This document shows, piece after piece, positions 49,703 through 64,000 of a DNA stretch of 64,000 nucleotides (within the stretch, counting starts at the first letter, position 1; every line of letters starts with the position of its first letter). A program made the translations under genes and the position numbers. The notes beneath the pieces were generated by a model. The model made no database searches. It worked only from the letters and a program-made list of their open reading frames with translations, and was not told where the DNA came from. The stretch covers positions 16,601,447 through 16,665,446 of the forward strand of contig OZ038322.1 in NCBI GenBank assembly GCA_964035795.1, given 5' to 3'. The stretch is from Pterobdella sp. o SKG-2022. Taxonomy: Eukaryota; Annelida; Clitellata; Hirudinida; Piscicolidae.

Positions 49703-52700
49703 CCAGATGCTATAAAGTCACTGTTATATACATCTACATTGTATGTGATAATGCAGTTATTATTATTATGTTTTAGTAGCATTCATGGTTATATAGTTGA
49801 TGGGTGGGTGGGGATGACGGATGGATGAATGAGTATTGATGGAGAGGTAGTAAATTTTTCGAGTGATACGTATTTAAGGGCATTTTAAGTCTATTAAGAA
49901 AGTATATTGTGATATTTTTCTAATTCGCATTTTTTGTAAAAAATTATTTAACTTCTAGCTTAAAAACAATAAAATCAAGTTATTTTTTCATTTTTGAAGA
50001 GTCTGTTACAAAAATGTATTTCTAGCAAACTTTGTTTGAGTGCCTAAAATATAATTAGTGCAAAAGTTATGAAAAAATTGTTGATGAAGAACACAACATG
50101 ATGCTAATATTCTTTAAAATTTCTTGAATTTTTAAATATAGTTTCATATAAATAATGGATGATTTTTATGAAAAAAACTAAAATTTAAATTTCACAGTTT
50201 TGTATAAATTAATTTAAAATTTAAATTATATAATAGAAATTGTTAGATTAAAATGAATAGAGAAAAAATCTAATTGGAAGTATGAAATGGAACATAGCGG
50301 CAACTTGAGGTCATGTGATAATAACAAGAATATCGATATAAATTCATGAACACAGAAAGGTAAAAAGATAGTGAAAGAAAGGAAGTGATAACTAGGGCGT
50401 TGTTATGATATATGCGTTTGGACTAAAAATCCCTATGAAGGAACATTCTTTTCATTCATTCACTAATTATCTTCTTATTCATTAATTACCATTGATTAAA
50501 AATCCCCCTGTTGAGTCAAACACATAAACTTACCAGCACAAGGTTTTTTATGCTTTGATGAAACTCAGAGTTATCTTAGTTATAATTTAGTGAAACAAAA
50601 TTTAAGTAATTATGTAATTTGGCTAGTTAACCTAATTTCAAAAGGCAGTTTCCGATATAAAAAGGCTCAAATAGTGAAATAACTTCAAAATACTTGATTT
50701 ATAACCATTTCGCTCGTAGGTAAGCAATAAAAATCTAAAAAATTGTAAACATAAAAAAAATATTTAGTCATTTTTTAGGTAAAACTAAATTTAACAAAGT
50801 GAAAGCTGTTTGAAGTTATGAAGCTTGAAGTTCCAAAAACTATTCGAACGCTGTTCGTTTGGGAGATCGGTACAAAGACGTTAATTTTATCAGATTTATT
50901 TGCTAACACAAAAACATATATTTTAAAGTGAACTTTAAAAATCATTTTTAAATGAATATTGCCAGAACCTGGAGAGAACTAAAAATGCTAATTAAAATTG
51001 TGACCATGCCCTTCAAGTTTAGTTTATAATCTTTCAAGGATTCAACTTTTTTCCAATTTTAAATAAATTTCGTTGTAGTTGTTTAGTTGTTGTATCACAG
51101 GTGAAGTTTTTGCATTGTTATGTGAATGAGTTCTAGTATAATTATTATAATTAATTCCGAATTAAAATTTTATAATTGGTGTGAAAACTTGAAATCTTGC
51201 ACCCTATACAAGAGAGTATGATAATATCAGAATCTCATAATTGCTTTCATCTTTTTATCAATTATTTATTTCAAAAGTTTCAAAAATTGAATGACTCGAA
51301 TACGTTATGAAATTAATCTATTATTCAATGTTCTCGACATAATAGTATGCCGCCCTAAGTAATTCAATATATATTCACAATTCAATGAAGAAACGTGTTA
51401 ATAATCATCAGTTGTAATGAACACCTATTTTATATAAATAATTGAAACTTCAAGCACGTTTACATCATAGAAACATCGAATGAAAAGATTCCATGCAGAC
51501 AGAAGCCAGTGATAATTGATGGCATTCATTTAAAAACTGGTTCAAAAAACATGATTTATTAGGTAAAAATTAATCTTATGAAATATAACCATCATATATA
51601 AAGGACATCAGAATAATTTCATTACTACACCATTTTTGATGCCATGTGTATATTGAAAAAAATATTTGTTAAATATTAAAATTTAAAATATTTATTGAAA
51701 TTTTAGAATTGATTATTCATAGCTTCTCATGACAAAAACAATGATGCAAAACTATGGAGAATTGGCGGAGCTTTGGAAAAAAAAGTCGTCGTTTTTTAAG
51801 GGTTATAACAGAAATTAATGAACATGCAAATTTTCTTATATATTGCTTAACAATTCAATGCAAATTTGATTGGTTACTGACTTATCTTACATACAATGAC
51901 GATAATGATTGTATAAATCCTATTTTTATATATGTCGTATCGGTGATGCAATGGTTACCTCCCATTTAATGGATGCTTTTATTCAAACAATTTTTTATTT
52001 TTATTGTTTCTTCTCTGGTTTATGGTAATCTGAAGAATTTTTTGATTTCAACTTCAGTAATTTAGGATAAAGATAGATTCGGAAACTTTCTATAAGATTG
52101 AGTGTTTATCAGAAAAAAAACTAAAATTTCTCAAAAGATCATCAAACTTAAGATTTTGAATTGTGTATCTTGGAGGATGAAGTTATAAAAATGGGGCTGA
52201 ATTTTTATAAATTAACATTTCCTTTTGTTTTGACATGAGACCACATTTCATTTTGAGCTATTAATTTATCACTCAAAATATTTTTTTTAAAACAATTTAT
52301 TCAGATAGTTATATGTTTATTTTTTTTGAAAATTTATCATTAATGGTAGATATTTAGGTTTTGTAACGAGTATTCTTTATATTGTTTTTCGAAGTTCCTA
52401 AACTGTTATTATATTAATCAATCATTCAAAAGATCCTATTTTTATTTTAATTATTAAACTGGTATTATATTTGAATTTATATTTAAATTATTCATTTTTT
52501 TTATAAATCTTTCTTTTCATGATCATTATTACCAGGTAAATAAGCGCATAGTTTCGAGATGTGGCACACATATTTCATAAACATCCCCAGTCATAACCTT
52601 TTACAAACCTTGAGCGTCTCTGAAGCAATCTTGAATTGATAATTGTGAGCTATAAAAATCTTAATAATAATAAGTTTTCAACCCCAACCAAGGAAACTAT

Positions 52701-55159
52701 CTCTTCAGACTCTCCCAGATTCCCACCAACTTCAACCCTCTTGCAAATTGTACTTAAAGTTTGAACTTTCAATATTCACCGCATCCTTATATTCGTCATT
52801 TTTATTTCATCTTCATAAATTCCACCGCAGTCAAACATGATTTTTAACTTTGAAACACGTATGTTAGATGTCTTAAGTTTTACTTTTTTAAATTTCTAAA
52901 AGCTTTTAAAGATTGTTTGAATAAATTTATAATCTCAAAATAGACCTTAAATTTAGGAATTTAATTTCTATTAGTTATTATGAACTAATGTAATTTTTAC
53001 AAGACAGAGTAATGTAATAAAACCCTTTGTTTTCACCTCTAAAATAAATAAAGTATTTTTAACTTATAAAATTTTTTATTAAGTAACCATTAATTATTAA
53101 AACAATCACTTTTCATCGATCTATCCTAAAATTTAACAAAAAGATTGACAGAAAAATTGTTGGTATCCAACCATATAGCATCTCATGATTGATTAATTGA
53201 GTGTTATGCTTGTTAAAAAGTTGATTGAGAAACAACTTTTGAAGACTCCCTAGTCAAAAATTATCCATTATACTCAGGTTAAAGTGTTAACAAGCATAGA
53301 GCAAAGAGTCTTTTCAAGTTGAATATACGTTTTTAATTAAAAATTAAAGAAGAATGTTTTTTCGAATAAATTCACGTTAAAATACCTATATAAATTAAAT
53401 TATTTTCAACCTTCTGAAGTATGGGTTTAGGATAAGACTTTCTTACAGTATTTAACTTTCATTATTCAGTATTTAGTTGAAATTTTATATTATTTTGTCT
53501 AAATTAGATAGTATTCAAAATAAATTATATTTATATATCTTAATTCCTTTAATCTAAATACCTAAATCGATAGTTATCCGTTTTATATCGACTCAAAACC
53601 TTTTTTTTATGCAAGAAAAAACCATTAATATAATAACTGCCAAACATCGTGTGATGGATTAGCTAGAAATTGAGGATCAAAAATTGACGAGACATTTACC
53701 GGCACATCTTCATGGTTTTTTATGTTCTGTTTTATACCTCACAATTGAACCTTATTTTTTTAATTTGAAATGTCTACAATTTATTTTGTGAGTTTCTAGT
53801 TACAAGATTTATTTCAATTCAGATGTAGGTTTAAGATATCTTTTCACACAAAATTATTATAGTTTTATTTGCTCAATCTTAATCTTTTGGTTTTAATCGA
53901 GTTTAACGGGCGTTTTATAAAGCATTAGACTTCTTAAATGTGTTTAATACAACCACGTTAACTTTTACGATTCTAGACACAATTACATTTCTACTTTTAT
54001 TTTTCTTTAAAATGTCATTAACTTTCTGACCACACAGAAAATATTACTTCCAGAAGGATTTTAATAATCCAAAGAACAAGCTTTATACAATTATTTTCTA
54101 AATGAGCCATCAAACTCCAATAAAAAAGCCTTAAAGATTATACGGATAACTAATAAAACACCTTTTCTCACCTATGGTACATATAAGCATTCTCAGGAAT
54201 ATAAAGGAGTGTAATGACACATAACTACTAAACCTACCCAATTAATTGAACATACTCAGATTCAAACAAACATGCAAGCATACAAGGCCAGGTCAAAGTA
54301 CACATATCGAGAAGAATCGATGTGTACAGGTGTGAATGGTGGAAGGAATCTGATGTTTGTTCGTGTGTGTGTGTGGGCGTGAGTGTTCGTTTGCGTATCC
54401 ACGTCGTATTATATGTGCATTTCTTTGCGCGTTTTGGTGTGTGCTTGAGTTCGCTTTTTTTAAATGCTTGTCATTATGTGTTTGTATATAAGTTGTCCTT
54501 ATATGCTGCTCTATCTATGTTTAATATTTTTTCACGCTTGCAACTATGAGTTTATAAAGCAGCTTTAAAATGTTTAAATTTTTCAAAATTTGAAGAAAGA
54601 AAAAAACGTGAAAACATAAATGCGTTGAAAACATTAGAAAGATTAGGAAACAATAATGGCAATTAAAAACCTAATGAAAGCCTTAATGGTAGAAGAATGA
54701 AACTTCGAAAGAGATTTAAGGGAACTCGCGATTGAAATGCACTGGAGATCATAATTGTCTTTATTTAGTTGCTATGACAGGAGCTTAATGTGCTGGGAGA
54801 ATTTCAATATATTTTTTTGCAGTTGGAAATTTTCAAGTTGAAATTTTTAAATGCTAATTATTTTTTTTTTGCTTTAATTTGGTAAACATGAAAAGAATTT
54901 TTTTATCAAATATTCGAAGCAGTCCTATTGCACTTGCTATTTATGAATTATGGCAACGGATTTGACACCTTATGCTTATTAAAATCTAACACCTTTCATT
55001 ATTACTATCATTCTATCGTTCGATTCAGTTTTTTTTATTATTAGAAAAAAATAGCAAATGTTTTCAATATTTAGTCAATTTACAAAGTTAGGTTTCATCA
55101 CTAAAAAAACAATTTCAAAATAATAAGAATGGAAACGCATTTTTACTTAAAAAAATTTA
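49703..55159. other. Gene-poor AT-rich sequence
   Basis: No supportable exons. A GT-rich degenerate tract lies at about 54358-54430 inside a chance 75-codon frame. Confidence 0.5.
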
Positions 55160-55240
55160 AATAAGTGCATAAAAATTATAGAACTTCTATTGTTTTGGAA
55201 AATAAATTCTATAATTTTTTCATACTTAGAGTGCTTATTC
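55160..55240. repeat. Imperfect inverted repeat (foldback)
   Basis: Left arm 55160-55185 (AATAAGTGCATAAAAATTAT and on) pairs imperfectly with right arm 55206-55239 (AATTCTATAATTTTTTCAT, then GTGCTTATT). Confidence 0.5.
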
Positions 55241-58200
55241 ATAAAAATTAGAATACATGTGAAAAATTAGAGTTTTTTTCGTTTTTTCCAGATTTAGATT
55301 GCAATGAACTTTTATTTTTTGTTTTGAACTGAAATTTTCTGAAAACCATCAAGTGCTAACTAAATTGTTTCATAAACTGCATTATATTATTTATTAGCAA
55401 ATTGTTGAAAATGCTGAATATAATATAAAAATATTAGTTGAAATACAATTCAAATGATATGAAATCAAACCAATAAATTATATCAGTTATCAAAACTAAA
55501 GGAGTTTTAAAATATTTTTATAACAAAGACCATAATTTTCATTTTACAATATTTTTTTCACACCAAGCGACATGAAAAGTGAGAGAAATACTAAAAACAC
55601 GATCAAGATGCAAGAAATTGAATTATGGACAAAATGAAAAATTCATGCTGTTACATGTACTGCGTGACTTCAAAACAACGTATTTTGCTATTTCTTATTC
55701 ATGTCTTCCCAACTTTTTAATGCTATTCAAACAAGAGTTTTTTAATTATATGAAATAATTAATCTCGTATTATACTGGCTGAACGGAACTGCGATGTTTG
55801 GATAGAATTCCCAAAAACTTATTTCCCAGAGTAAATGTCATTAGCTTAGTGTCGATAAAACTTGATGCTTTGTAGTTTTCGCCTAATCAACTTAACTAGC
55901 CGGTTTATTGCATACCAGGCAAACTACATCAGTTTTTATGCTCTTGTCCATTTACTTGAGCTTGTTCATACTTTTTGCGTGTGAGTTTTATGATTAACGT
56001 TGAGTTTTTTCGCCTTTTTTAATTGAATAAATTTTTTTTCAGCAAAAAAATAGCTCAAAGTTCAAAGCACATTACAGCATTTCATTTGAAAGATTTGATG
56101 AGGTCGGTGAGGTGCTTATCATAAAAACGTCCAATTGCTGCTTATTTCTGTTGAGGAGGGTGTCACTTTAATTTGATGGTGCCACTCCAAAAGTCCCCGT
56201 TGGAACTGCACAGTAGCAAACGAGTCACATCATTGAAACAGGCTCAAAGAGATGCTTGAATAATTTTGTATAAAAGTACCAAAGATTTTAATTTTTTTAA
56301 CTTTGCATGTGAGTATTTGAAAATTCGAAAGTTGCTGTAACCATGAGACAAAGAATTCGGAGCAATAAAAGCAAGCATATTTGAACTGAACAGCCATAAA
56401 AAGAAACTAAAACACTCGTAAAGTTTTAAAGCTCAATAAAAAAAATTTTAATAATTAAAAATAATCGAAAAATTTTCAATTAATTTATGTTTTTTTATTT
56501 AATAAATTTCTAAAAATTATTCTAGTCTTAAATTTATCAAATTAACAAACGCCTTCGAAGGACATATCAACAAAAATAAATTTCAAAAGTCGAAAAAACT
56601 CAATCCTTAAAAAGTACAATAAAATTTTTTGAGTAACTTTTTTCTTGGGTGCACCGTATTATACTTTGACATGCGCACCGAAGGGCTTTGCACTTATAGT
56701 GCATTTGCAGCTTTTAATGCATTCTAAACTCCTTTTGTTCTGAAAATTTTTCCTCTAGTTTTTATCTATAATTTTAAACGTTTTCATGAGTATGACCTAT
56801 TATCTTTTGTTTTTGTGTCATTTAAAAATTTTAAAAATGAATAATTTTTTTCTTGTATTCAAAGATGAAAATATATTTAAATTATTCAAACAGTAAGTAA
56901 AACATTCATCACAAGATAATTCTATTTTTAACATTTTTTAAAAGTTTTAAGCAAATCATAGAGTAGCATATGGCTTGATAAAACTTGGTGTTTGTATCAT
57001 GCGTTATTCAGGCTTTGCCACCTCAGCATATGCGAAATAATACAGTCTAGTAAAGTCAAGAGTAGACATGAAATATTATTTGTGCATCATACTACAATTT
57101 ATTGAAAAGTTCATATACAACTTGATACAAGAGTGTATGAATCTGTACATCTGAAATATAAATCAAGCCTTTGATAAATAAAACCAAAAACTTGTATAGT
57201 TTTTGTAAAAAAAACCTAATTTACATACATTATATAGGCGACTTAATTAGTATGCACGTTTTTCTGCACTATTATTTTTTAGTTATTAAAATTCTCGACC
57301 AGCAATAATCACTGTATAAGATAATTTCATAGCAATAAAAACATCAATAAAATAACTATAAAAATGATAAAAACAATAAAACTGTTGAAGCCATAAACAA
57401 TACTGAGTTATTAAATTTAGTATTAATAATAATAATACCAATACTTTACGTTCGATCAGAAATACCCCAACCTTGACGTTCACATCGATGATAAACAAGA
57501 CAGCCTTAAAATTTTATTGATGAAACGTATAACAGTTTTTTAGTTTTTATTGATGAAAATTAAAATGATATATGATATTTCTATTGTTTTTCATACTCTC
57601 CATTGGTTACCATTATAACCATTATCGTCATCACCGACTACTATTACAAATAAATGCATTTAATTGCAGTCTTATTTATCGGTATCATCTCCATTTAAGT
57701 TCTGCGGTTATTTGTGTCTATTCAAATGTACATTTGAAGCTTATTTTTCAAATAATCTTTTCCATCGCCATTTAAAATATTAACTCAAATTATTGGGTTA
57801 GTAAATTAAAGTTGTTTTCACACATTTCCAGCCAATCCTAATTTATACAGCCAAACTTAAGAGTTATATATAATAGTAAAACAAATTATCACAAAAAAAT
57901 TCAAAGTTTAAAAGATATAACTTTTTTTTCAGAATTAATTAATATTTTTTAATTTAGGCACCATGTTTTTCTATAAACATTTAAGCCATTCACTATAAAA
58001 CTATCACGTTGAAATATAATACATTCTTATAATTAGTTATAGACAAGTTAATAATTTTTTTACTATTATCATACAGTATATAACTTACTATAACTATACA
58101 AAATTTGATACTATTTAAAAAGTTAGTAAAGTAAGGATATTTTCGTCGACTACTGCACACATCATCTTGTTGTGTAACCTGCTTTTGTGGAAGCTAGTTC

Positions 58201-61200
58201 TATGGCATTGCATACGTTTGAGATTGAAAATTATTGCTAAAAACACATATTCTGTTACTAATTCATTGAAGGAGATCTAGTGTAACTTGATATTTTTGAC
58301 TTTACGCGAACTTTTCATCTTCATTTTTGTGGAAAAACTTTAAAAATATATATAAACCATTGTTTTTATTTTTTTGGTTCTGAGTCATAAAACTAAAACT
58401 TTTAATTTATATATAATCTTTTATTGACAAATTTTGTTTTTTTCATAATTAATAGTCAAAAAATTTTGAAGAATCGTATCTTATCGTAGTTTCGCAAAGC
58501 ATTATTGATGCTTTTAAAAAAATTTTCTTAATGAAGTCAATGTTTATATTTCAGTTTCATTATTTCATTCCTTTTCAATTAAAAGTATTTTTTAAAAAAG
58601 ATGTTATATTATATATATGATTTCGAAGTATAAATTATATACATTTACGTTCTTTTGTAAATCTGCTTGAAATATTTTTGAGTGATATTGATCATGAAAA
58701 GCATATATCAATAACCTCAAACAAATGGATTTGCTGAATTTTCTACAAAATTGTGCATAAAAATGCTTGAACTGATTGATTTCATTAATAGTTCAAATCT
58801 TTTTCTTTAAAAATAAGCTTAATATAATTTTTAAAAATACAAAAAATATATATATTATAATATTGTGTATTTTTGGCTATTTTTCATCTTGTTTTAAACA
58901 CAAAGAGAACGAAAGTAAAACAGTGTTGAAAATATATTTTTGTGCTTGTGTATATCGTGCTATTGTGTCTGTGTGTGTTTCTGCTTATACATGTGTTTTT
59001 ATCTGTGTGTTTCCATGCAAAATTGTTTCAAAACATCATATCTTCATCCTGAACACAGTTTTTGAAGCAGATTTTTATTTTTGAGCATTGATAATGGTTG
59101 TTTTTATAGACTCAACGGTGTTCAACGATTCTTATATATGTGATAGCATTCAACATGTACAATCTGCGAGAGCTTTAAATAAAACACAATTTTTATGAAA
59201 ACTATGTTTAAGCAACATTACTGATGATTTAGCATGTGTTTGTAACGCCATACCGAGATCTTACATAACACGAAATACTAACATTATAATAGCCTAGAGT
59301 CTATAACAATCTCTAAACAAGAATTTCTTTTCATTGAAATATTAATCTCACAAATCGATGGTTTTGAATGAATTAATAACTAAAAGAAACTTTCTGTTAT
59401 GACACGTTTATATATATTTTGCTTAACAAGGCTAATGATATGAATGAAGTATGCGCCCCAACCACAGGACAGAATAAAGATGAGGATGAAGAAAAAAATA
59501 TAATTAAGAATTCAGTGTTATAAGGACTCCCAGAGATGATTGAGGGAGAATAAATTTATAATGAGGTTTGTCTTCTACTGCAGTCAAAACTTGAATGGAG
59601 TAAGCTGTTATGAATATAACATGGGTATTTGTATGTATTTCTATCAATTGAGTGGTGTATTGATTGATACTTCGTTTGTGTTTGGTCTCGCAAAATCCAT
59701 GGTTTGGTGACTGTTTCCATTTTTTTAGTTGATTTTAGATTCTTTTTTAAAATATTAAGTTTTACATGTATATAGAAATCCACAAGATTTTATCAAGAAT
59801 TATTAGTTTTTTGATTTGAAGCTTTTTGAAACTAAATTAATGTTTTTTGCGTGATTGAATAAATATTAAATTTTGTATTTCTCTTATATTAAAACACAAG
59901 AATGTTATATCGAAATTTTCGGGTTTTGTATTTTCTATAATCCAGCTTATTGTGAATACATACAATTGTCTTTAAACCTAACTATTTGATAAATTCACGT
60001 TTTTAAATTTCCAATAGTGTTGTATAACTAGCAGATATGTAAATAATTTTAAAACAATACTTTTTTATTATTTCTATTGAATCATACGGGAGTGTATGGT
60101 ATGTACTTGGTGCCATAGTTTCGAACAAAAAGACTGCCTACGAAGGCCATTGAGTTATGACTATTGTCATTCCATTATAAATCTCCAAGCACTATTGTCT
60201 CCGAGATGTTTTCTCTATTAAAAGCTCGTGAGGGTGAAGTTGAAAGCATTTTTAGAGGTACGTATTATGTTGTTTTGGAGAAAAGACTGCTCAATCTTAC
60301 ATTATAACGAGTAGCATGGAAAATTTTGGTGTAGAGATGAAAATGATTATGCATGTTTTTTTTATATATCTTATTTATGTATTTAATTTATGTTTTCAAC
60401 GTGTAGATAGTGGAATAATATTTATATTTTGTTTTAGTTTCTAAAAAAATATTGTTTACTATGAGGGTTTAAAAAAAAATACAAAAATGCTTAGTTAAAT
60501 AACCATAAAAATAAAAGTTAAAATAATGATTATGATAATGAATCTGCCCTCGCAACATTATTTTAATTATTAACGTTCTGTTAAAATATTCAAAACTACA
60601 CAGTAATATAAAATGGTAAAAAGATTAGTAAATTACACGCTGTTTTTTCACTTTTAACTTGAGTATTTTACAATGATGTATAAATATTTAAATTAATTTT
60701 AATTTTAAACCGTAAAACATGCGTATATTATTTTAGGTTAAAAATACTACGTAAATTAATTAAAAACATGAGAAAAAAATACCCAAAACAACAATAAAAA
60801 TGCATATAGTGGCTTAGTCTACCACATACAAACAACATTTAAATGTAGCTTGGTAGCACACACACGCACACTTTCGAATGAACCATAGGCTTAAATGCTG
60901 ATAGCTTACCCACTAGCTTTGTGAAGAACAATAATAGCAACAAAAATAACAGATAAAATATTGGAAATAATAGCGACAATGAAAACACTACCCAATCTTT
61001 AGACAATAAAACATTCAACCGACCTTTTAGAAGGACCTCTAACCAAATTTTAAGGCATGAATTAAAAGTTTTTTTTACGGGAGAAGTTACATAGAATAAC
61101 ACACAAAAAGGTTGGTTGAACTGGTCAAAAATGACATGAATTTATGGCGCGAGGTATGAGTGAAGAAGAAAAAATAAAGATATAATTGGGTGTAAAGAAA

Positions 61201-63693
61201 CTCAACAACAACAAAGTATCGAACATCTTTTTGTGATTTAAAAAAAGTTTTTGTTTTCATGTAAAATAATGGCGTTTTGAAGATCGCTGAATTATCCTAC
61301 TTGAGGTTTAAATTTATTTAGATTACGTGGACATTCGACGTTGAAATGGTTATGAATTTGCATATTTTAACATGGATATTCTCATTTGATATATATATGA
61401 AGTAACTATTTTTAAACAACAATTTTTCCAAGATATTTTTTCTTACAGCATATTGAGTGCTATGATATGCAAGAAAGCTTTTTAAAAGCATAATCTCAAA
61501 AATTTCACTTAAGTGAGAGATATATTACCAAAAAAAACTCCGTCAACTGGTAATCAATTAAAGTTTATCAAACTTCACAAAATTACTTTCAACCAAATAC
61601 TTTTTCAAATACTCACCTGCCTCGTTTGGATATTAAATCCAAATAACTTTACCTTCTGTTTTTCTGTATACAAACTTTAAAACAAATCAAGTAAACTAGT
61701 AAGGTACAAAAATTAAATGCAAAGATTATTTTAAATTGCTTTCAGGCATGTATATATACATAGAGAGCCTATATATTTCGTTGGCGTATAGAACATATGC
61801 AACTGAAAACAAAAACGAATAACATTTATGTTCGTTAGGTAAATAATTTTCTAAATTTCCATTATGATGCATTTTTAATTTGGTTTTTGGATAGTTCTTT
61901 AATTTATGAAAAATTATAGAAAAATAGATTGATGGAAAACTATATTAGCAAAATCAATAAAGATAACAATATAGGAATGGAACTTGTAACATTTATGTAA
62001 ATTTTCTTTCAAATCACACTATTTTGATAATTCATTAAAATTTTTAAATTAACCTACAAATAAAATTAAAATCAAAATGCAGTATTAGTAAACGAAGATT
62101 CAATTAGCAACTTATCTGCAAGAGTGGTATGTATCTTCGACTGAGAAGCAAGGTGCCTCTTATATCGTTTGTCGAGCATGATGTTTTATGTTGTATTTAC
62201 GAGCTGTCTGACAAATAAATGATATTTTTATTGCTTTTCTAGAAAACGTCATCAAGCTTTCTTCATCTTTTTATCTATGAAATTTTATCAATAAAATACC
62301 GTCTAATAAAATGGAATGCATTAATTTATCTTATGTTTTGACAACTTAGGTTTCAGAACAGTGTTTTGAGATATATCATGAACTTTTCATAGTAGATACT
62401 AATAAATTCAACAATAGAAAGAATTTTGCATTTTTAAAACTTTTATCCGGTTAATACCATAAGAAGAATTTTATCGTCAACACAAATTATAAAAGTTTTG
62501 GTCTCTTTTAGAAAATTTCTAAAAATTTGATGTACACAGTTGCTATTTGTTTGCTATCACATGAATGGGTTTTTCCACTATTCACTTGAACAACTTCAAA
62601 AACAGTTGAGTTTTTATGAATCTGCATTGTGAAACGAATAAGTGTCATATTTTTTGTTGTCTTTTTGTTTAGATTATCTCAAAACTTCATGCTATCTTTG
62701 TCTTATCAACGAATACATTACTCATAAAAATGTTATATGAAATAAGATATACACACTATTAATTTAAATGAGAAATCTTAAAAATTGGATTGAACTTGAG
62801 GAGAAAAAGCTTTTTGAAAAATCTGACATAACAAGAAAGAAAAAAGCAAGTTTGCAAAAAATAATTTTTTGAATTGAAGTGGCAAAATTCGATAAAAATA
62901 AAACTGAAATATAAACGGTGATGTCATCTGTCACTTTTCAATTGACTCTGCTTCTCCAGAGAGAGATGCAAAAGAACTTAACAAAAAAATATATAACTAA
63001 ACAATTTTATTTTTAAAAAATTCATTAGAACTAAAAAGAGCAATATTTTCAATGCCAATATTTGCTTCAATGTCTAAACAAAACAAGCTTAAGATTAAAA
63101 ATAAAAGTTGGTTAAAATCACAAAATTAAAAAAAAATGATAATAGAAGATATAAGCATAGACTAGAAAATACATCACGGAATATGACTGATTTCAAAGTT
63201 CCATGACATGGGTTGGAGATATGATCGTTAAAGGAAACACCTATAAATGCGCCAACACTGGCATTAAGCCTCCCAGGGGACTCCTGACACATACATACAC
63301 CTTGCTATTTTTTGCTTTTTATTTTCTGTGTCATAAAAAGTACATTAAAATTTTATTGCGAGTTATTTAAAAGTTTTTGCAATAATTTTCCCAGATTTTT
63401 GTTAGTTAATTGCGTAAGTGTTGAAAATATATCGTGTTAGAATATTCCAGAAATATAGTTTTATTAGTTTTTTTGCGTCAATAAACGGTTCAGTAAACTT
63501 TTGCAATGAGAATTATTAAAACCCCATAAAAATAGGTATTAATAGGTATAATTGTAAACCAAGTTTCGTGTATTTCAACATTTGAAGTGCGATTTTTGGC
63601 TTTGCAAAGCTAAAATCTTTTTGTCGTCAAATTGCTTTACAATATTTTTTAAATACTTTATCGCTGTAAGTTCGTACATGCTCGATAAACTAG
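55241..63693. other. Gene-poor AT-rich sequence
   Basis: A less AT-rich patch at 56100-56230 and another at 63170-63295 have short frames but no recognisable domain or splice structure. A TG-rich tract lies at about 58960-59005. Confidence 0.45.
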
Positions 63694-63737
63694 AAGCCTT
63701 GGTGACCTCGTGGTCAGAACGCTATTTCAGACCTCAT
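63694..63737 (+). mobile_element. Truncated tRNA-derived SINE 5' head
   Basis: AAGCCTTGGTGACCTCGTGG and TCAGAACGCTATTTCAGACC resemble an acceptor strand plus D-arm (the GTGGTCAGAACGC box A region) running into an anticodon arm. The similarity stops before a T-arm or box B, so only the first half of a tRNA-like head is present. Confidence 0.5.
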
Positions 63738-64000
63738 AAAAATTCATGAAAATAATACAATAATAATAAAAATTAAGCTTTTATTTGTTTAAAATGTTAA
63801 TTTTTAATTAGAATATTTATGTTTTAATATAATTTTTATAATGTTCATGTTGAATCATACAAAAAAATCAAATGACATTTACGACAAAATATTTTTAAAA
63901 CTTTACTTTTATAAGTTGAGTGCTAGAAATAAATTTGCAACTAACGACATGAACCGGAGACATTTAAAGTGCACAGTATCTTCTCTAACATACCTTACTC

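Noticed and set aside
54322..54549. 75-codon Cys/Val-rich frame
   Set aside because: Driven by a GT-rich simple tract.
56100..56230. Less AT-rich patch that might be an exon
   Set aside because: Checked on both strands; short frames give no recognisable protein and no matching splice sites.
63095..63292. 65-codon minus-strand frame (starts MCQESPGRL)
   Set aside because: Its N-terminal half looks mildly protein-like, but no family or splice partners were recognised.

Overview
The window is nuclear DNA from an animal. It is strongly AT-rich and has GT-AG introns. It carries families that together point to Metazoa: a cyclic-nucleotide-gated (CNG) channel, the five-LIM adaptor PINCH, an ankyrin/SOCS-box protein and ZNF598. 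Introns are short (about 75 to 720 bp where measured) and nothing suggests an operon. Compact genes, low GC, Asn-rich low-complexity protein and many degenerate repeats suggest an invertebrate, but the species cannot be named. One palindromic repeat recalls a cephalopod/mollusc interspersed-repeat core from memory; this is a weak hint, and the short introns argue against a cephalopod.

Layout. 1-2.6 kb, plus strand: the last six exons of a CNG channel gene, cut by the window edge on its 5' side. 3.9-8.2 kb, minus: a complete 12-exon PINCH/LIMS gene. 8.2-12 kb: non-coding, with a foldback element, a weak degenerate zinc-finger trace and a decayed LINE tail. 12.1-13.9 kb, minus: a two-exon ankyrin-repeat gene ending in a SOCS-box-like segment. 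15.1-18.1 kb, minus: a complete seven-exon ZNF598/Hel2 gene. 21.6-25.1 kb, minus: an uninterrupted 1158-codon frame for an Asn/Ser/Lys-rich protein of unknown family, with a thrice-repeated W-x2-[LF]-x-K motif. 29.4-30.6 kb: a 1.2-kb TAG/TGG trinucleotide array. 30.6-64 kb: a gene-poor stretch with tRNA-like (SINE) fragments, foldbacks, simple repeats and one short candidate ORF (44.1 kb).

The genes are functionally unrelated: sensory or ion signalling (CNG), integrin-linked adhesion (PINCH), ubiquitin-ligase substrate selection (ASB-like) and collided-ribosome quality control (ZNF598). I rebuilt exon structures by requiring splice consensus, phase continuity and agreement with the known family pattern. 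Two short introns (75 and 87 bp) keep the frame and lack stops, so naive translation runs through them. No rRNA gene, intact tRNA gene or CRISPR array was seen.
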